Origin: Rhodobacter sp. | GTDB lineage: Bacteria; Pseudomonadota; Alphaproteobacteria; Rhodobacterales; Rhodobacteraceae | Reading direction: 5' to 3' | DNA length: 37,320 bases | NCBI GenBank assembly: GCA_030066215.1 | Contig: JASJCA010000021.1 | Span: 1 to 37,320, forward strand | Part shown: piece after piece, positions 27,151 to 35,508 of the stretch | Layout of the letters: every line of letters begins with the position of its first letter | Position numbering within the stretch: the stretch's first letter is position 1 | Position numbers and translations under genes: made by a program | The notes under the pieces: generated by a model | Told to the model about the DNA's origin: nothing | Database searches by the model: none | The model's input: the letters and a program-made list of their open reading frames with translations, nothing else

Positions 27151-27760
27151 GCGCGGCTATCATCACGGCAACCTACGCATCGCGCTGGTCGAGGCGGCAC
27201 TGAAGCTGATCGAAGAGAAGGGGCCGACGGGGTTCACCCTGTCGGAGGCGGCGAAGCGGGCCGGCGTGACCCCGGCGGCGGTCTACCGGCATTTCGAGGG
27301 GCGCGAGGATCTGATTGCCGAGGCGGCGCGGCAGGGCTACGAGATTTTCGCAGATCTCATGGAATATGCCTACGAGACCGGCCAGCCCTCGGCGCTGGCG
27401 TCGTTCGAGGCGACCGGGCGGGCCTATCTGGCGTTTGCGCGGCGCTATCCGGGGCATTACGTGGCGATGTTCGAGTCGGGTATTTCGATCAACCGGACGC
27501 CGGAGCTGGCGATGGCGGCGCGGCGGGCGAGCGGGGTGCTGGAGAAGGCGGCGGAGACGTTGAGCGAGCATATCCCGCCGGGAAAACGCCCCCCCGCGGC
27601 GATGTTTTCGGCTCATATCTGGGCGATGAGCCACGGGGTGGTCGAGCTGTTCACGCGTGGCGGAGCGGGGTCGCGGGCGCCGTTTTCGGCGGAGGATCTG
27701 CTGGAATCGGGGATCGGGATTTATCTGCGCGGGCTCGGGCTGGTGCCGCCGGATGGGTGA
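27143..27760 (+). CDS. TetR/AcrR-family transcriptional regulator
   Basis: A 205-residue repressor-type protein. The N-terminal DNA-binding domain is clear: [20 protein letters not shown], then [21 protein letters not shown] as helix-turn-helix (about residues 28-50). The C-terminal ligand domain has [16 protein letters not shown], which resembles WHG-type TetR C-terminal domains. The ATG lies inside the end of ppk2 (8-base overlap), so the two are co-translated. Ligand and targets are unknown. The palindromes at 27763-27778 and 16082-16099 are possible targets but nothing ties them to it. Confidence 0.92.
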   Translation: MPKRGYHHGNLRIALVEAALKLIEEKGPTGFTLSEAAKRAGVTPAAVYRHFEGREDLIAEAARQGYEIFADLMEYAYETGQPSALASFEATGRAYLAFARRYPGHYVAMFESGISINRTPELAMAARRASGVLEKAAETLSEHIPPGKRPPAAMFSAHIWAMSHGVVELFTRGGAGSRAPFSAEDLLESGIGIYLRGLGLVPPDG

Positions 27761-27762
27761 GG

Positions 27763-27778
27763 TGTCCGAACTCGGACA
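27763..27778. repeat. Palindrome TGTCCG-AACT-CGGACA after tetR
   Basis: A 6-bp stem with 4-base loop, two bases past the tetR-family stop codon and in the gap where that gene converges with the haem membrane gene. It is followed by TCGGTTTAAA, a poor U-run. It could be a weak terminator or a protein-binding palindrome. Confidence 0.5.
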
Positions 27779-27864
27779 TCGGTTTAAACTATTGATAAAT
27801 TGTGCCCTTCCAAGAGATTAACCAACTCAAACCCGCCATATTGGTAGCCTGGACGCAGCCGTCG

Positions 27865-28482
27865 CTACGTCGGGCGTGCCGCCCACACCTTCAAATCCAC
27901 CAGCGCCTTCACCGTCACCGCCAGGAGCAGAAGACACAGCGCTGTCTTCGACATCACCTCCATCGTGCCCTCGATCAGCAGCGCGTGGACCACACTGCCC
28001 ACAACCACAATGGCCGCGAGCGAGGTATGCACCCGGCGCCAGGTGCGCCAGCGCAGGCGGAGCCGCCGGCGCGCGGCGGCGACGAGGGCGGCGGCGAAGA
28101 CGGCCCACATGGCGATGACACCCCAGGCGGAGAACGGCGTCGGCGAGCGGAACAGCAGTGCGTCGATCACGTCCGGCGGGCTGGTGATCCAAAGGCCGGC
28201 GACATGCAACAGCACCGCCGCGATGAGGCTGGCCCCGACCCAGCGGTGCACGCGGCGGCCGCGCGGGGCGTCGAGGCCGGGCAGGTATCCGGCGGCCAAC
28301 AGGGGCTGCAGCAGCAACAGCGCCATGGCGATGACGCCCGCAAACCCGGCGGCGATATAGACGGGCTGGCGCCAGGCGAGCAGCGGGCTGGCCGCCGCGG
28401 CAACGATTGGGATGAGGATTGCTGCCGCGAGCGCAACCCAGATCAGAACGTGGCGGACCCGGGTCGTGCCTGCCGCGGCCAC
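27865..28482 (-). CDS. Ferric-reductase-like haem membrane protein
   Basis: A 205-residue protein with about six membrane helices. Four histidines fall in two pairs, each 14 residues apart (His79/His93 and His152/His166, in RVHRWVGASLIAAVLLHV and RVHTSLAAIVVVGSVVH). This is the bis-haem b ligand spacing of the ferric-reductase-like/YedZ (MsrQ) transmembrane domain. No flavin or NAD(P)H domain is attached, so an external electron donor is needed. It starts (GTG) 5 bases after the stop of the Tat-exported dioxygenase-like gene, which suggests that the two proteins work together. Confidence 0.78.
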   Translation of the reverse strand: MAAAGTTRVRHVLIWVALAAAILIPIVAAAASPLLAWRQPVYIAAGFAGVIAMALLLLQPLLAAGYLPGLDAPRGRRVHRWVGASLIAAVLLHVAGLWITSPPDVIDALLFRSPTPFSAWGVIAMWAVFAAALVAAARRRLRLRWRTWRRVHTSLAAIVVVGSVVHALLIEGTMEVMSKTALCLLLLAVTVKALVDLKVWAARPT

Positions 28483-28487
28483 CTTTA

Positions 28488-28976
28488 TCAGGCCGGCTGC
28501 AGCACGAAATGCGCCTCCAAGGTGGTGTCGCGGGCGCTGGACATCACGGGGCGCAGGAAGACGGTTTCGAACTCGCCACTGTCATAGGCGAGGTGTCCGT
28601 GCGGCTGGCCGAAGGCGGGGACGATCTGCGGCATTTCCAGCCGGAACACGCCGTTCGCATCGGTCCGTGTGGCACCATGGCTATGCGGATCGCGCTCATG
28701 GCCTTCGGTCGTATGCGCCCAAATCTGGATGCGCTGATCAGCGAGCGGCGCGCCGTCGCCCGCGCGGCGCACGGTGCCCGACATCCAGAACCCGCCGCCG
28801 CCGATCCGGTCCACGATCGGCGCGCCGGGAAGATAGTTGTTCCTGCCACCGCGCATGGATCGTGTCGGCGCGAGTTCCTTCGCACGCGCAGGTGTTAGAG
28901 GTCCGGACAGGCCGGTTGCAAGCAAGGCGCCGCCCACGGTGAGGAGCGTGCGTCGGGTGAACGGTGCTGCGGGCAT
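28488..28976 (-). CDS. Tat-exported intradiol-dioxygenase-fold protein
   Basis: A 162-residue protein with a twin-arginine signal (FTRRTLLTVGGALLATG, probable cleavage after about Ala32). The rest follows the protocatechuate/catechol intradiol dioxygenase fold: NNYLPGAPIVD, the V.VWQA-like strand QRIQIWAHTTEG, TDANGVFRLEMP and QPHGHLAY. The His-X-His iron ligands (His126, His128) are there. The tyrosines expected after the WQA strand and before the His pair are not evident. It is shorter than PcaH (about 230 residues). GAGGAGG lies 7 bases before the ATG, a strong ribosome binding site. Function is unknown; a ring-cleaving activity is doubtful. Confidence 0.78.
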   Translation of the reverse strand: MPAAPFTRRTLLTVGGALLATGLSGPLTPARAKELAPTRSMRGGRNNYLPGAPIVDRIGGGGFWMSGTVRRAGDGAPLADQRIQIWAHTTEGHERDPHSHGATRTDANGVFRLEMPQIVPAFGQPHGHLAYDSGEFETVFLRPVMSSARDTTLEAHFVLQPA

Positions 28977-29164
28977 GTGCGGACCTCCTCTGGGGGTGTG
29001 CTATTCGTGGGCCGGTCTATCCGGTGCGGGGTTCGGCCGGTACGGAATCGTGGCGCCATTTGGCTTGGCAGAAAGGTAGAGCAGCTCAGGCCAAGGTTAA
29101 ACCTGTGCCACGGCTTCGTGATGGGCGCTCGGCCGTTCCACCACCGGCATCCTCCGGGGCGTCG
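28977..29164. other. Gap between Rieske oxygenase and dioxygenase-like genes
   Basis: A 188-base region between two minus-strand genes. It must hold the end of the Rieske transcript or the promoter of the dioxygenase-like gene, but I see no convincing -35/-10 pair or terminator. The only firm signal is the GAGGAGG ribosome binding site at its left edge. Confidence 0.4.
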
Positions 29165-30310
29165 CTAGGCGCCCTGCCCCGCGACCTTTTCGGCCAGATA
29201 GCGGGCAAAGTCATAATTCGGGCGCTCCAGATGGCTCAGATGCCCCGGCTGGGCGAGGTCGGAACAGAGGCCGCGATAGACCTTTTCGGTGCAGCCCTTG
29301 TCCTCGTCCTGGACCCGGTCGAGCAATTCCTTGATTTCACCGAAGAGCCCGCGCGCTTCTGGATCATCCATGAAGTCAGGCGACAGGCCGCCGCCGTAGA
29401 GGATGCGGACCTGGGCGGCGCCTTCCGGGTGCAGGCTGAGATACCAGAAATAGCCCGGCGTCAGCGTGATCAGTAGGCTCGGGTATAGCGCCAACAGGAT
29501 CGTGGTGCGGCGCCAGTCGCCCTTGAGCCGGATATTCGCGGGATGCGCCAGCGCCAGTTTGAAGCCCTCGTCCTTCAGGATGTAGTGGTAGTTGAAACTC
29601 GGCAAACCCGGCGGGCAGTCCATGTCCTCGAGCTTCGACAGTCCCCCGACGGTCGCGGCGTGGCAGACCGGCAGGTGGTAGCTTTCCATAAAGTTCTCGG
29701 CCAGGACCTTCCAGTTGGTGTCCCAGATGTGAGTTTCCTGGAACAGTTGGACGTAACCCTCCATGGCGAAATCGCCGATCATCTCGGAGACTTGGGCGTA
29801 GTGCTCGGCCACCGGCGTGGCGTCAGGGTTCAGCGACACCATCACCCATCCCAGCCATTCCTCGCAGCGGATTTGCGGCAGGCAATACGCGGCCCGGTCA
29901 AAGGCCATGTTCTGCGCCATCGCCGGGGCACCGCGCAATCGGCCGTCAAGATCGTAGGTCCAGGCGTGGTAGGGGCAGACGATGCTGGTCGTGGTGCCGG
30001 TGCCCTCCAGCAAGGTCGACATACGATGCAGGCAGACATTGGACATCGCCCGAAGTTTGCCGTCGCGGCCCCTGATCACCGCGATGGGCCGACCGGCCAG
30101 ATCGAGCGTCAGGTAGTCGCCAGGGCTTGCCAGCCCGTCAGAGCGCCCTGCGCAAAACCACTCTTTGGCGAAGATACCGTCGAGTTCGGCCTGCAGAAAA
30201 TCGGGCGAGGTGTAGACCGACTTCGGCATCGCGCGGGCCGTCTCGAACGGCAGCGCGGCATTGGCGACGAGCGCGGCGATCGGGTCGTCTTGGGGCGTGG
30301 CGATGTTCAT
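29165..30310 (-). CDS. Rieske aromatic-ring-hydroxylating-type oxygenase, alpha subunit
   Basis: A 381-residue oxygenase. The Rieske [2Fe-2S] site is Cys93-X-His95 and Cys112-X2-His115 (CLHR...CPYH). The mononuclear iron site includes ENFMESYHLPVCH with His212 and His217. Overall layout resembles oxygenases acting on choline, betaine or carnitine-like amines as much as aromatic ones; substrate cannot be assigned. No reductase gene is adjacent, so electrons must come from elsewhere. ATG 30308-30310 is preferred to the GTG 15 bases upstream because GGAG lies 6 bases before it. It is transcribed away from the sensor kinase gene. Confidence 0.9.
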   Translation of the reverse strand: MNIATPQDDPIAALVANAALPFETARAMPKSVYTSPDFLQAELDGIFAKEWFCAGRSDGLASPGDYLTLDLAGRPIAVIRGRDGKLRAMSNVCLHRMSTLLEGTGTTTSIVCPYHAWTYDLDGRLRGAPAMAQNMAFDRAAYCLPQIRCEEWLGWVMVSLNPDATPVAEHYAQVSEMIGDFAMEGYVQLFQETHIWDTNWKVLAENFMESYHLPVCHAATVGGLSKLEDMDCPPGLPSFNYHYILKDEGFKLALAHPANIRLKGDWRRTTILLALYPSLLITLTPGYFWYLSLHPEGAAQVRILYGGGLSPDFMDDPEARGLFGEIKELLDRVQDEDKGCTEKVYRGLCSDLAQPGHLSHLERPNYDFARYLAEKVAGQGA

Positions 30311-30343
30311 CCGGGGCTCCGACACGGGTTGAGTGCCGCCGAT

Positions 30344-30373
30344 TTCCTAGCATTGCGGGGTCCAGCGGGGCAA
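30344..30373 (-). promoter_or_regulatory. Possible promoter of the Rieske oxygenase gene
   Basis: On the minus strand: TTGCCC (30368-30373), an 18-base spacer, TAGGAA (30344-30349). It lies 34 bases before the chosen ATG in the divergent gap with the sensor kinase gene. Matches are moderate. Confidence 0.25.
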
Positions 30374-30427
30374 TCCGGGCTGCCTTGGCGATTGACAGGC
30401 CCGACGGAAGACACGACCGTTTAGGTT

Positions 30428-32530
30428 ATGTCCGATGGAGCCGGTTTCACGCAATGCGTGCCAATGGACGCGCTGGGCGCCCTGGACCGCGTCAACTCCG
30501 CGATTGCCGGGGCGTCGTCCATGGACGAGATGCTGCAGCGTGTCTTGGACCAGGTGTTAGAGATCTTTGCCTGCGATCGGGCGTGGCTAGCGCATCCGTG
30601 CGATCTTGACGACGATTTCCTGACTTTGCGCGAAGAACGTGTGCGTCCAGGGTGGCCGGGTGCGAAGGCTGATGCGGGCGGCGTCCCGATCGACGACCGC
30701 AGCCGGCGCTTCCGCGAGGCGACCCTGGCGGCCAAAACACCGGTCCGATTCGACCCGCTCACAAATCCGGTGCTACGCCAAGACAGTCAGGCCGCGCGGC
30801 GCTACCGCACCCGGTCGATGATGACGATGCCGCTACGACCAAAGGCCGGTTCCCCGTGGATCTTCGGTATTCATCACTGCGCCCAAGAAGTGACGTATGA
30901 ATTGGCTGCGCCGCTCTTCGATGCGATCGGCAAGCGGCTGGCCGAGGGGTTGACCACCTTCAACGCAATCGAAGAGATCCGCCGCAGCGAAGAGCGTTAT
31001 CGTGCGCTCGTCGACCACGCGACCGAGGCAATCGTGATCCTCGACGTCGACACCGGTGTGTTCATGGAGGCCAATCCAGCCGCCGCCCGGCTATACGGTA
31101 TTCCGGTTGACGACTTGATTGGCAAACACGGGCCAGCGACCGTGAGCCCGGAACTCCAGCCCGATGGGCGGCGGTCGGTAAATGTGGCGATGGCCCATGT
31201 GGGCGAAGCTCTGGCCGGGGCCTTTCCACGGTTCGAATGGGTGCACCGGCGGGCCGACGGCACGGACGTACCTTGCGACATCAGTCTGGCGCGGTTTCCT
31301 GACCCCACCCGCAAACTGGTCCGTGGCTCGATCATCGACATCACCGAACGGAAGCGATCCGAACGGCAGCGCTTCGACCTCGAAACCAGGTTGGCCCAGG
31401 CGCAGAAGCTCGAGACCGTGGGTCAGATGACCGGCGGCGTCGCGCATGATTTCAACAACCTGCTGAATGTCGTTTTGGGCAACCTTGAGTTGCTTCACGA
31501 CGAAGTCGCCGACGCCGAGCTCAAGTCTTGGATAGATGCTGCGATTAGCGCGACCATCCGCGGCGCGGATCTGACGCAGAAGATGCTGAGTTTCGCACGC
31601 CGGGCCCATCTGGACCCGTCGGTGCTGGATCTGACCGAGATCGTGCAGGAAACCGGAAACTGGATGGCCCGCACCCTGCCCGCGACGATCATGGTCAAGA
31701 CCGAGTTGGCGCCGGATCTTTGGCCTGTCGAGGCCGACCGGGCGTCAACTGAAAGCTCTCTTCTCAACCTCATCGTCAACGCGCGCGACGCGATGCCGGA
31801 TGGAGGTATTCTGACGATCGAGACTGCGAACTCGCCGTTTCTCGAGCACCCCGAGGATGCTCGTCTGCGCGACCTGCCGCCCGGCAACTATGCGATGCTT
31901 GCGGTCAGCGACACCGGGATAGGCATTCAAAAGGCGAACACCGAACGGGTGTTCGAGCCGTTCTTCACCACAAAGCGGCCGGGCGAAGGCAGCGGTCTGG
32001 GGTTGTCGATGGTGCATGGGTTCATGAAGCAGTCGGGCGGCGCGGCAGTGATCTATTCCGAGCCGGGCCAAGGGACGACGGTGAAGCTCTATTTCCCGGT
32101 GCCCGTGGGGGCCGGAGCACGTGGGACGACTGAGACCGCAGTGCGGGACGCGGCCGTGGTGCACCGTCCGGCGCGGGTTTTGATGGCCGAAGATCAGGTT
32201 GAGGTGATGGACGTCATGATGCGGGTGTTGCGCACGGCCGGCTATGCGGTGACGCCAGCGGCGAGCGGGGACGCGGCCAAGAAGCTGTTTTTGGCCGAAG
32301 GACCGTTCGACCTGCTGATCACCGACATCGTGATGCCGGGGCGGCTGCAGGGCCCGGCCCTGGCACGCGAGTTGCGCGAGATCGCACCCGAATTGCCGGT
32401 GGTGTTCATGTCGGGCTATGCGCGCGAGGCGGCGATGCATGGCAATGGGTTACGCGAGGAGGATATCCGGCTGATGAAGCCGGTGACTCGGGCAAAGCTC
32501 CTTGGCGCGGTTCGGGAGGCTCTGGGCTAG
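30428..32530 (+). CDS. GAF-PAS hybrid histidine kinase with receiver domain
   Basis: A 700-residue cytosolic sensor kinase with no membrane helix. Order: GAF-like domain (about 15-185, with CDRAWLAHPCD and FGIHHCA), PAS (about 195-320, RYRALVDHATEAIVILD...ITERK), a HisKA dimerisation helix with GGVAHDFNNLLNVVLGNLELL (phospho-acceptor His340), an ATPase domain (LLNLIVNARDAMPDGG, DTGIGI, FEPFFTTKRPGEGSGLGLSMVHG), and a C-terminal receiver with acidic pair ED, phosphorylation site Asp633 (LLITDIVMPG), FMSGYA and the conserved Lys in LMKPV. The signal is unknown. Its stop overlaps that of the convergent glycosyltransferase gene (CTAG, 32527-32530). Confidence 0.95.
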   Translation: MSDGAGFTQCVPMDALGALDRVNSAIAGASSMDEMLQRVLDQVLEIFACDRAWLAHPCDLDDDFLTLREERVRPGWPGAKADAGGVPIDDRSRRFREATLAAKTPVRFDPLTNPVLRQDSQAARRYRTRSMMTMPLRPKAGSPWIFGIHHCAQEVTYELAAPLFDAIGKRLAEGLTTFNAIEEIRRSEERYRALVDHATEAIVILDVDTGVFMEANPAAARLYGIPVDDLIGKHGPATVSPELQPDGRRSVNVAMAHVGEALAGAFPRFEWVHRRADGTDVPCDISLARFPDPTRKLVRGSIIDITERKRSERQRFDLETRLAQAQKLETVGQMTGGVAHDFNNLLNVVLGNLELLHDEVADAELKSWIDAAISATIRGADLTQKMLSFARRAHLDPSVLDLTEIVQETGNWMARTLPATIMVKTELAPDLWPVEADRASTESSLLNLIVNARDAMPDGGILTIETANSPFLEHPEDARLRDLPPGNYAMLAVSDTGIGIQKANTERVFEPFFTTKRPGEGSGLGLSMVHGFMKQSGGAAVIYSEPGQGTTVKLYFPVPVGAGARGTTETAVRDAAVVHRPARVLMAEDQVEVMDVMMRVLRTAGYAVTPAASGDAAKKLFLAEGPFDLLITDIVMPGRLQGPALARELREIAPELPVVFMSGYAREAAMHGNGLREEDIRLMKPVTRAKLLGAVREALG

Positions 32531-34833
32531 GCGCCGATGGCCAGCGGGGCGGGTGGCTTTCCCGCAAGGAGACGGTCGAAGGCGGCCTCATAGGCGGCCT
32601 CGATGTGTCGGGTGGAGAGGGCTGAATTGAAAAGCGGAGTCTCTGGGATGGCTGCGGCGAGTTTGGCCCGGATCTCGGCCAGGCGGCGCGGGTGTTGGGT
32701 CAGGTCAAGCGCCAGCGCCTCGTAAGCGTGGGCGTCCGGTGCGATGAGGTCCGCAAGATCAAGCACCGTCAGCATGCTGGAGGTGACCCGCGCGGCGAAG
32801 CTGTGGCCCCGCCGGGTCACGATCGGCAGCCCGGCCCTGAGCGCGTCGCTGGCCGTGGTGTGCGCGGTGTACGCGAAGGTGTCGAGGAACAGATCGGCGG
32901 CACGGTGGCGGGCCAGGTGTTCGGCCGGCGGCAGGCGGCCAGCGAAAACTAGGCGCGTTGGGTCGATCCCGTGCGCTTGGGCGGCTTGGCGCAGATTGGC
33001 CTCTGCCCAGGTGTTGGAACCGAGAAGCCAAAGGACGGCATCTGGCGCCTGGCCGAGGATGCGCATCCAGATTGCGAAGAGATCGGCAGAGATCTTGTAG
33101 CTGCTGTTGAAGCAGCACAGAACCAGGGCGTCTTCCGGCAGGCCAAGATCGGCGCGGCTGGGCGTGTCCGGGGCGATCTGCCTGCGGTCGTCGTTGACCT
33201 GGTAGCAATTCGGCAGGGTGATCACCGCCTCGCTGTAGTGGCGGGGGTCTTCGGGCGGGATCAGCGTCGGGTCGGCGATGACGTAGTCGATGAACGGCGC
33301 GCCCATGGTGCCGGGGTAGCCGAGATAGTTGATCTGGATCGGTGCGGCGCGCTGCGCGAAAACGCCGGGGCGGGCGTCCTTGGTGTAGCCCTTGAGGTCA
33401 ACGGCAATATCGACGCCCTCACGGCGGGCGAGCGCCGCCGCCTCCCGGTCCGGCAGGGTGCGGATGTCGTGGAACCCATCGACCGCGGCAGTGAGCCGCG
33501 CACGCATATCGTCCTGACGGTCGGGGCCGAAGGAAAAGGCGAGGATTCGGAAACGGGCGGTGTCGTGCAGCTCGAAGAGCCGCGCCATCAGGTGCATCGT
33601 GGCGTGGGCGTGGAAATCGGCGGAGAAGTAGCCGATGGTCAGCCGGTCCGGGCGTTGCTTGGGCACCGCGGGTGGCGGGGCGGCGGGATAGCGCGCGGCG
33701 AAGGCCTCGGCGCGTTTGAGCTGGCGCGTGGGGTCCTCGTCGAAGGCTAGAAGCGAGAATGGCACCACGGGGCCAGTGTCGATGCCCAGGGCGGGGATAC
33801 GCGGGGCGAGCGTGGCGACGCCGTCGAAATCGCAGAGATGTGCCTTGAGATAGAGCGCCTGGGCTGTAGCCTCTGGGTGGTCTGGGTCGATCTTCAGGGC
33901 GGCGTCGAACGCCTCTGCCGCCTTGTCGAGCCCGCCGAGATCCTGATGCAGGGTGGCGATGTTCAGCTGCAGATCGGCGCTGGGCGGGCACTTGGCGACG
34001 CCTTGTTCGCTAATTTGCAGGGCCTCGTCGCGGCGTCCCGCGCGCCGCAGGGCCGGGCCGAGGGTGAGATAGGCCTCGAGATGGGTGGGATCGAGGGTGA
34101 GTGCGGCGCGGAAGGCTTCGATTGCCGCGGGCAGATCGCCGACATCGCGCAGGGCCTTGCCGAGGTTGCAGTGGCTCTCGGCGGACGGGGCACGGGCAAT
34201 GGCCTGGCGTAAGGTCTTGATTGCGGCGGCGAGGTCGCCGGCCTGTTGTTGGGCCGTGGCGAGGTTGCCGTAGGCCTGGGCGTTTTCGGGCGCGGCGGCG
34301 ATGGCATCCTGCAGGGAGGCGATGGCCTCGTCAGTCCGGCCGGTTTCTTGCAGGGCAACGCCGAGATTGTTCAGGGCGTCGACATAACCCGGGCGGTGGC
34401 GAAGCGCCGCGCGATAGCTGTCGATAGCGCGGTCAGGGTGCCCGGCGGCGCGGTGAGCGAGACCAAGATTGTTGTGGGCCGGAGCGTAGTCGGGGCGGAT
34501 TTTCAGGGCCTTGCCATAGGCGGCGATAGCGGCATCAAGGCGCCCGCGCTGCATCTCTGCAGCTCCGAGAAGGTTGAGCAGTTTCAGCTCGTTCGGAGCC
34601 TTTCTTAAGGCGTTTTCAGCGGCCTTGGCGGCTTCGGCGAACTTGCCTTGGCGGAACAGCTGTACGGCCGGGTCCGGCGACTGGCGAGACTTGAGCCCGT
34701 TCAAACCCTGCAGCGCATTGGGGTGCATCGGAGCCTGTTTCAGCACCGCGCGATACAGCGCCTCTGCTTGGGACAACTGACCGGACGCGGCGAGTCTGGC
34801 GGCCTGGGCGAGGGCCTGGTCGATGGTGGGCAT
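32527..34833 (-). CDS. TPR protein with SPINDLY/OGT-type (GT41) glycosyltransferase domain
   Basis: A 768-residue protein. Residues about 1-360 are roughly ten TPR repeats (e.g. NNLGLAHRAAGHPDRAIDSY). Residues about 395-768 form a GT41 catalytic region: GYFSADFHAHATMHL with His408 at the usual catalytic-region position, DIAVDLKGYTKDARPGVFAQR, PIQINYLGYPGTMGAPFIDY, CCFNSSYKI, and the nucleotide-sugar block DTFAYTAHTTASDALRAGLP. Eukaryotic relatives add GlcNAc or fucose to Ser/Thr; bacterial ones are largely unstudied and some act on flagellin or surface proteins. ATG 34831-34833 begins the first TPR; a 35-residue upstream extension lacks TPR character. Confidence 0.92.
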   Translation of the reverse strand: MPTIDQALAQAARLAASGQLSQAEALYRAVLKQAPMHPNALQGLNGLKSRQSPDPAVQLFRQGKFAEAAKAAENALRKAPNELKLLNLLGAAEMQRGRLDAAIAAYGKALKIRPDYAPAHNNLGLAHRAAGHPDRAIDSYRAALRHRPGYVDALNNLGVALQETGRTDEAIASLQDAIAAAPENAQAYGNLATAQQQAGDLAAAIKTLRQAIARAPSAESHCNLGKALRDVGDLPAAIEAFRAALTLDPTHLEAYLTLGPALRRAGRRDEALQISEQGVAKCPPSADLQLNIATLHQDLGGLDKAAEAFDAALKIDPDHPEATAQALYLKAHLCDFDGVATLAPRIPALGIDTGPVVPFSLLAFDEDPTRQLKRAEAFAARYPAAPPPAVPKQRPDRLTIGYFSADFHAHATMHLMARLFELHDTARFRILAFSFGPDRQDDMRARLTAAVDGFHDIRTLPDREAAALARREGVDIAVDLKGYTKDARPGVFAQRAAPIQINYLGYPGTMGAPFIDYVIADPTLIPPEDPRHYSEAVITLPNCYQVNDDRRQIAPDTPSRADLGLPEDALVLCCFNSSYKISADLFAIWMRILGQAPDAVLWLLGSNTWAEANLRQAAQAHGIDPTRLVFAGRLPPAEHLARHRAADLFLDTFAYTAHTTASDALRAGLPIVTRRGHSFAARVTSSMLTVLDLADLIAPDAHAYEALALDLTQHPRRLAEIRAKLAAAIPETPLFNSALSTRHIEAAYEAAFDRLLAGKPPAPLAIGA

Positions 34834-34943
34834 GGGCGTCCGGGCGATCCAGCGGGTTTGACGACGCGCCCTTGGTAGCGGCTGCCGTGCGAAAGGCCAA
34901 CCTGCGCCGCGGCAGTCCCCGAATAGGCGGGGCTTCAAACGCC

Positions 34944-34980
34944 GAAAAAAAGAATAAGCGCAGCCCCGTGGGGCTGCGCT
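34944..34980 (-). terminator. Intrinsic terminator of rplM-rpsI
   Basis: On the minus strand, AGCGCAGCCC pairs with GGGCTGCGCT (34957-34980, 10-11 bp stem, very short loop), followed by TATTC and a run of seven T (34945-34951). It starts 24 bases past the rpsI stop. Strong and unambiguous. Confidence 0.9.
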
Positions 34981-35004
34981 TTGTCGGTTCGGTGCTTTGG
35001 CGTC

Positions 35005-35508
35005 CTAGCGCTTGGAGAACTGGAAGCTGCGGCGCGCCTTGCGCTTGCCGTACTTTTTCCGTTCGACGACGCGGGCATCGCGGGTCAGGAAGCCGGCGGC
35101 CTTCAGCGCGGGGCGCAGCGTCGGATCGTAGAGTTGCAGCGCCTTCGAGATGCCGTGCTTCACGGCGCCCGCCTGCCCCGACAGCCCGCCGCCCTTGACG
35201 GTGGCCTGCACGTCGAACTGGTCGGTGACGCCGGCGACGCTGAACGGCTGACGCAGGATCATCTGCAGCACGGGGCGGGCGAAATAGACGTCCATCTCCT
35301 TGCCATTCACAGTGACCTTGCCCGAGCCCGGCTTGATCCAGACCCGTGCCACGGCGTCCTTGCGCTTGCCGGTGGCGTAGCTGCGGCCAAGCTCGTCCCG
35401 GACCGGCTCGCGCGGGGCCATTTGCTCTTCGTGGTTGACGACTTCCGCCGTGCCCTCGGTTCCGGCGACCTGGCCCAGCTCTTCCAGTGAAGTGACTTGT
35501 TCGGCCAT
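35005..35508 (-). CDS. rpsI: Ribosomal protein S9 (uS9)
   Basis: A 167-residue 30S protein. The core begins at about residue 44 ([18 protein letters not shown]) and ends with the invariant basic tail [17 protein letters not shown], which reaches the P-site tRNA. About 40 extra acidic residues precede the core compared with E. coli S9 (130 residues), a known feature of alphaproteobacterial S9. Its ATG shares one base with the rplM stop (TAATG), and GAGGA lies 7 bases upstream. Confidence 0.99.
   Translation of the reverse strand: MAEQVTSLEELGQVAGTEGTAEVVNHEEQMAPREPVRDELGRSYATGKRKDAVARVWIKPGSGKVTVNGKEMDVYFARPVLQMILRQPFSVAGVTDQFDVQATVKGGGLSGQAGAVKHGISKALQLYDPTLRPALKAAGFLTRDARVVERKKYGKRKARRSFQFSKR

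Noticed and set aside
30392-30397. Perfect TTGACA as promoter of the kinase gene
   Set aside because: No acceptable -10 hexamer at 15-19 bases; the start codon comes only 30 bases later.
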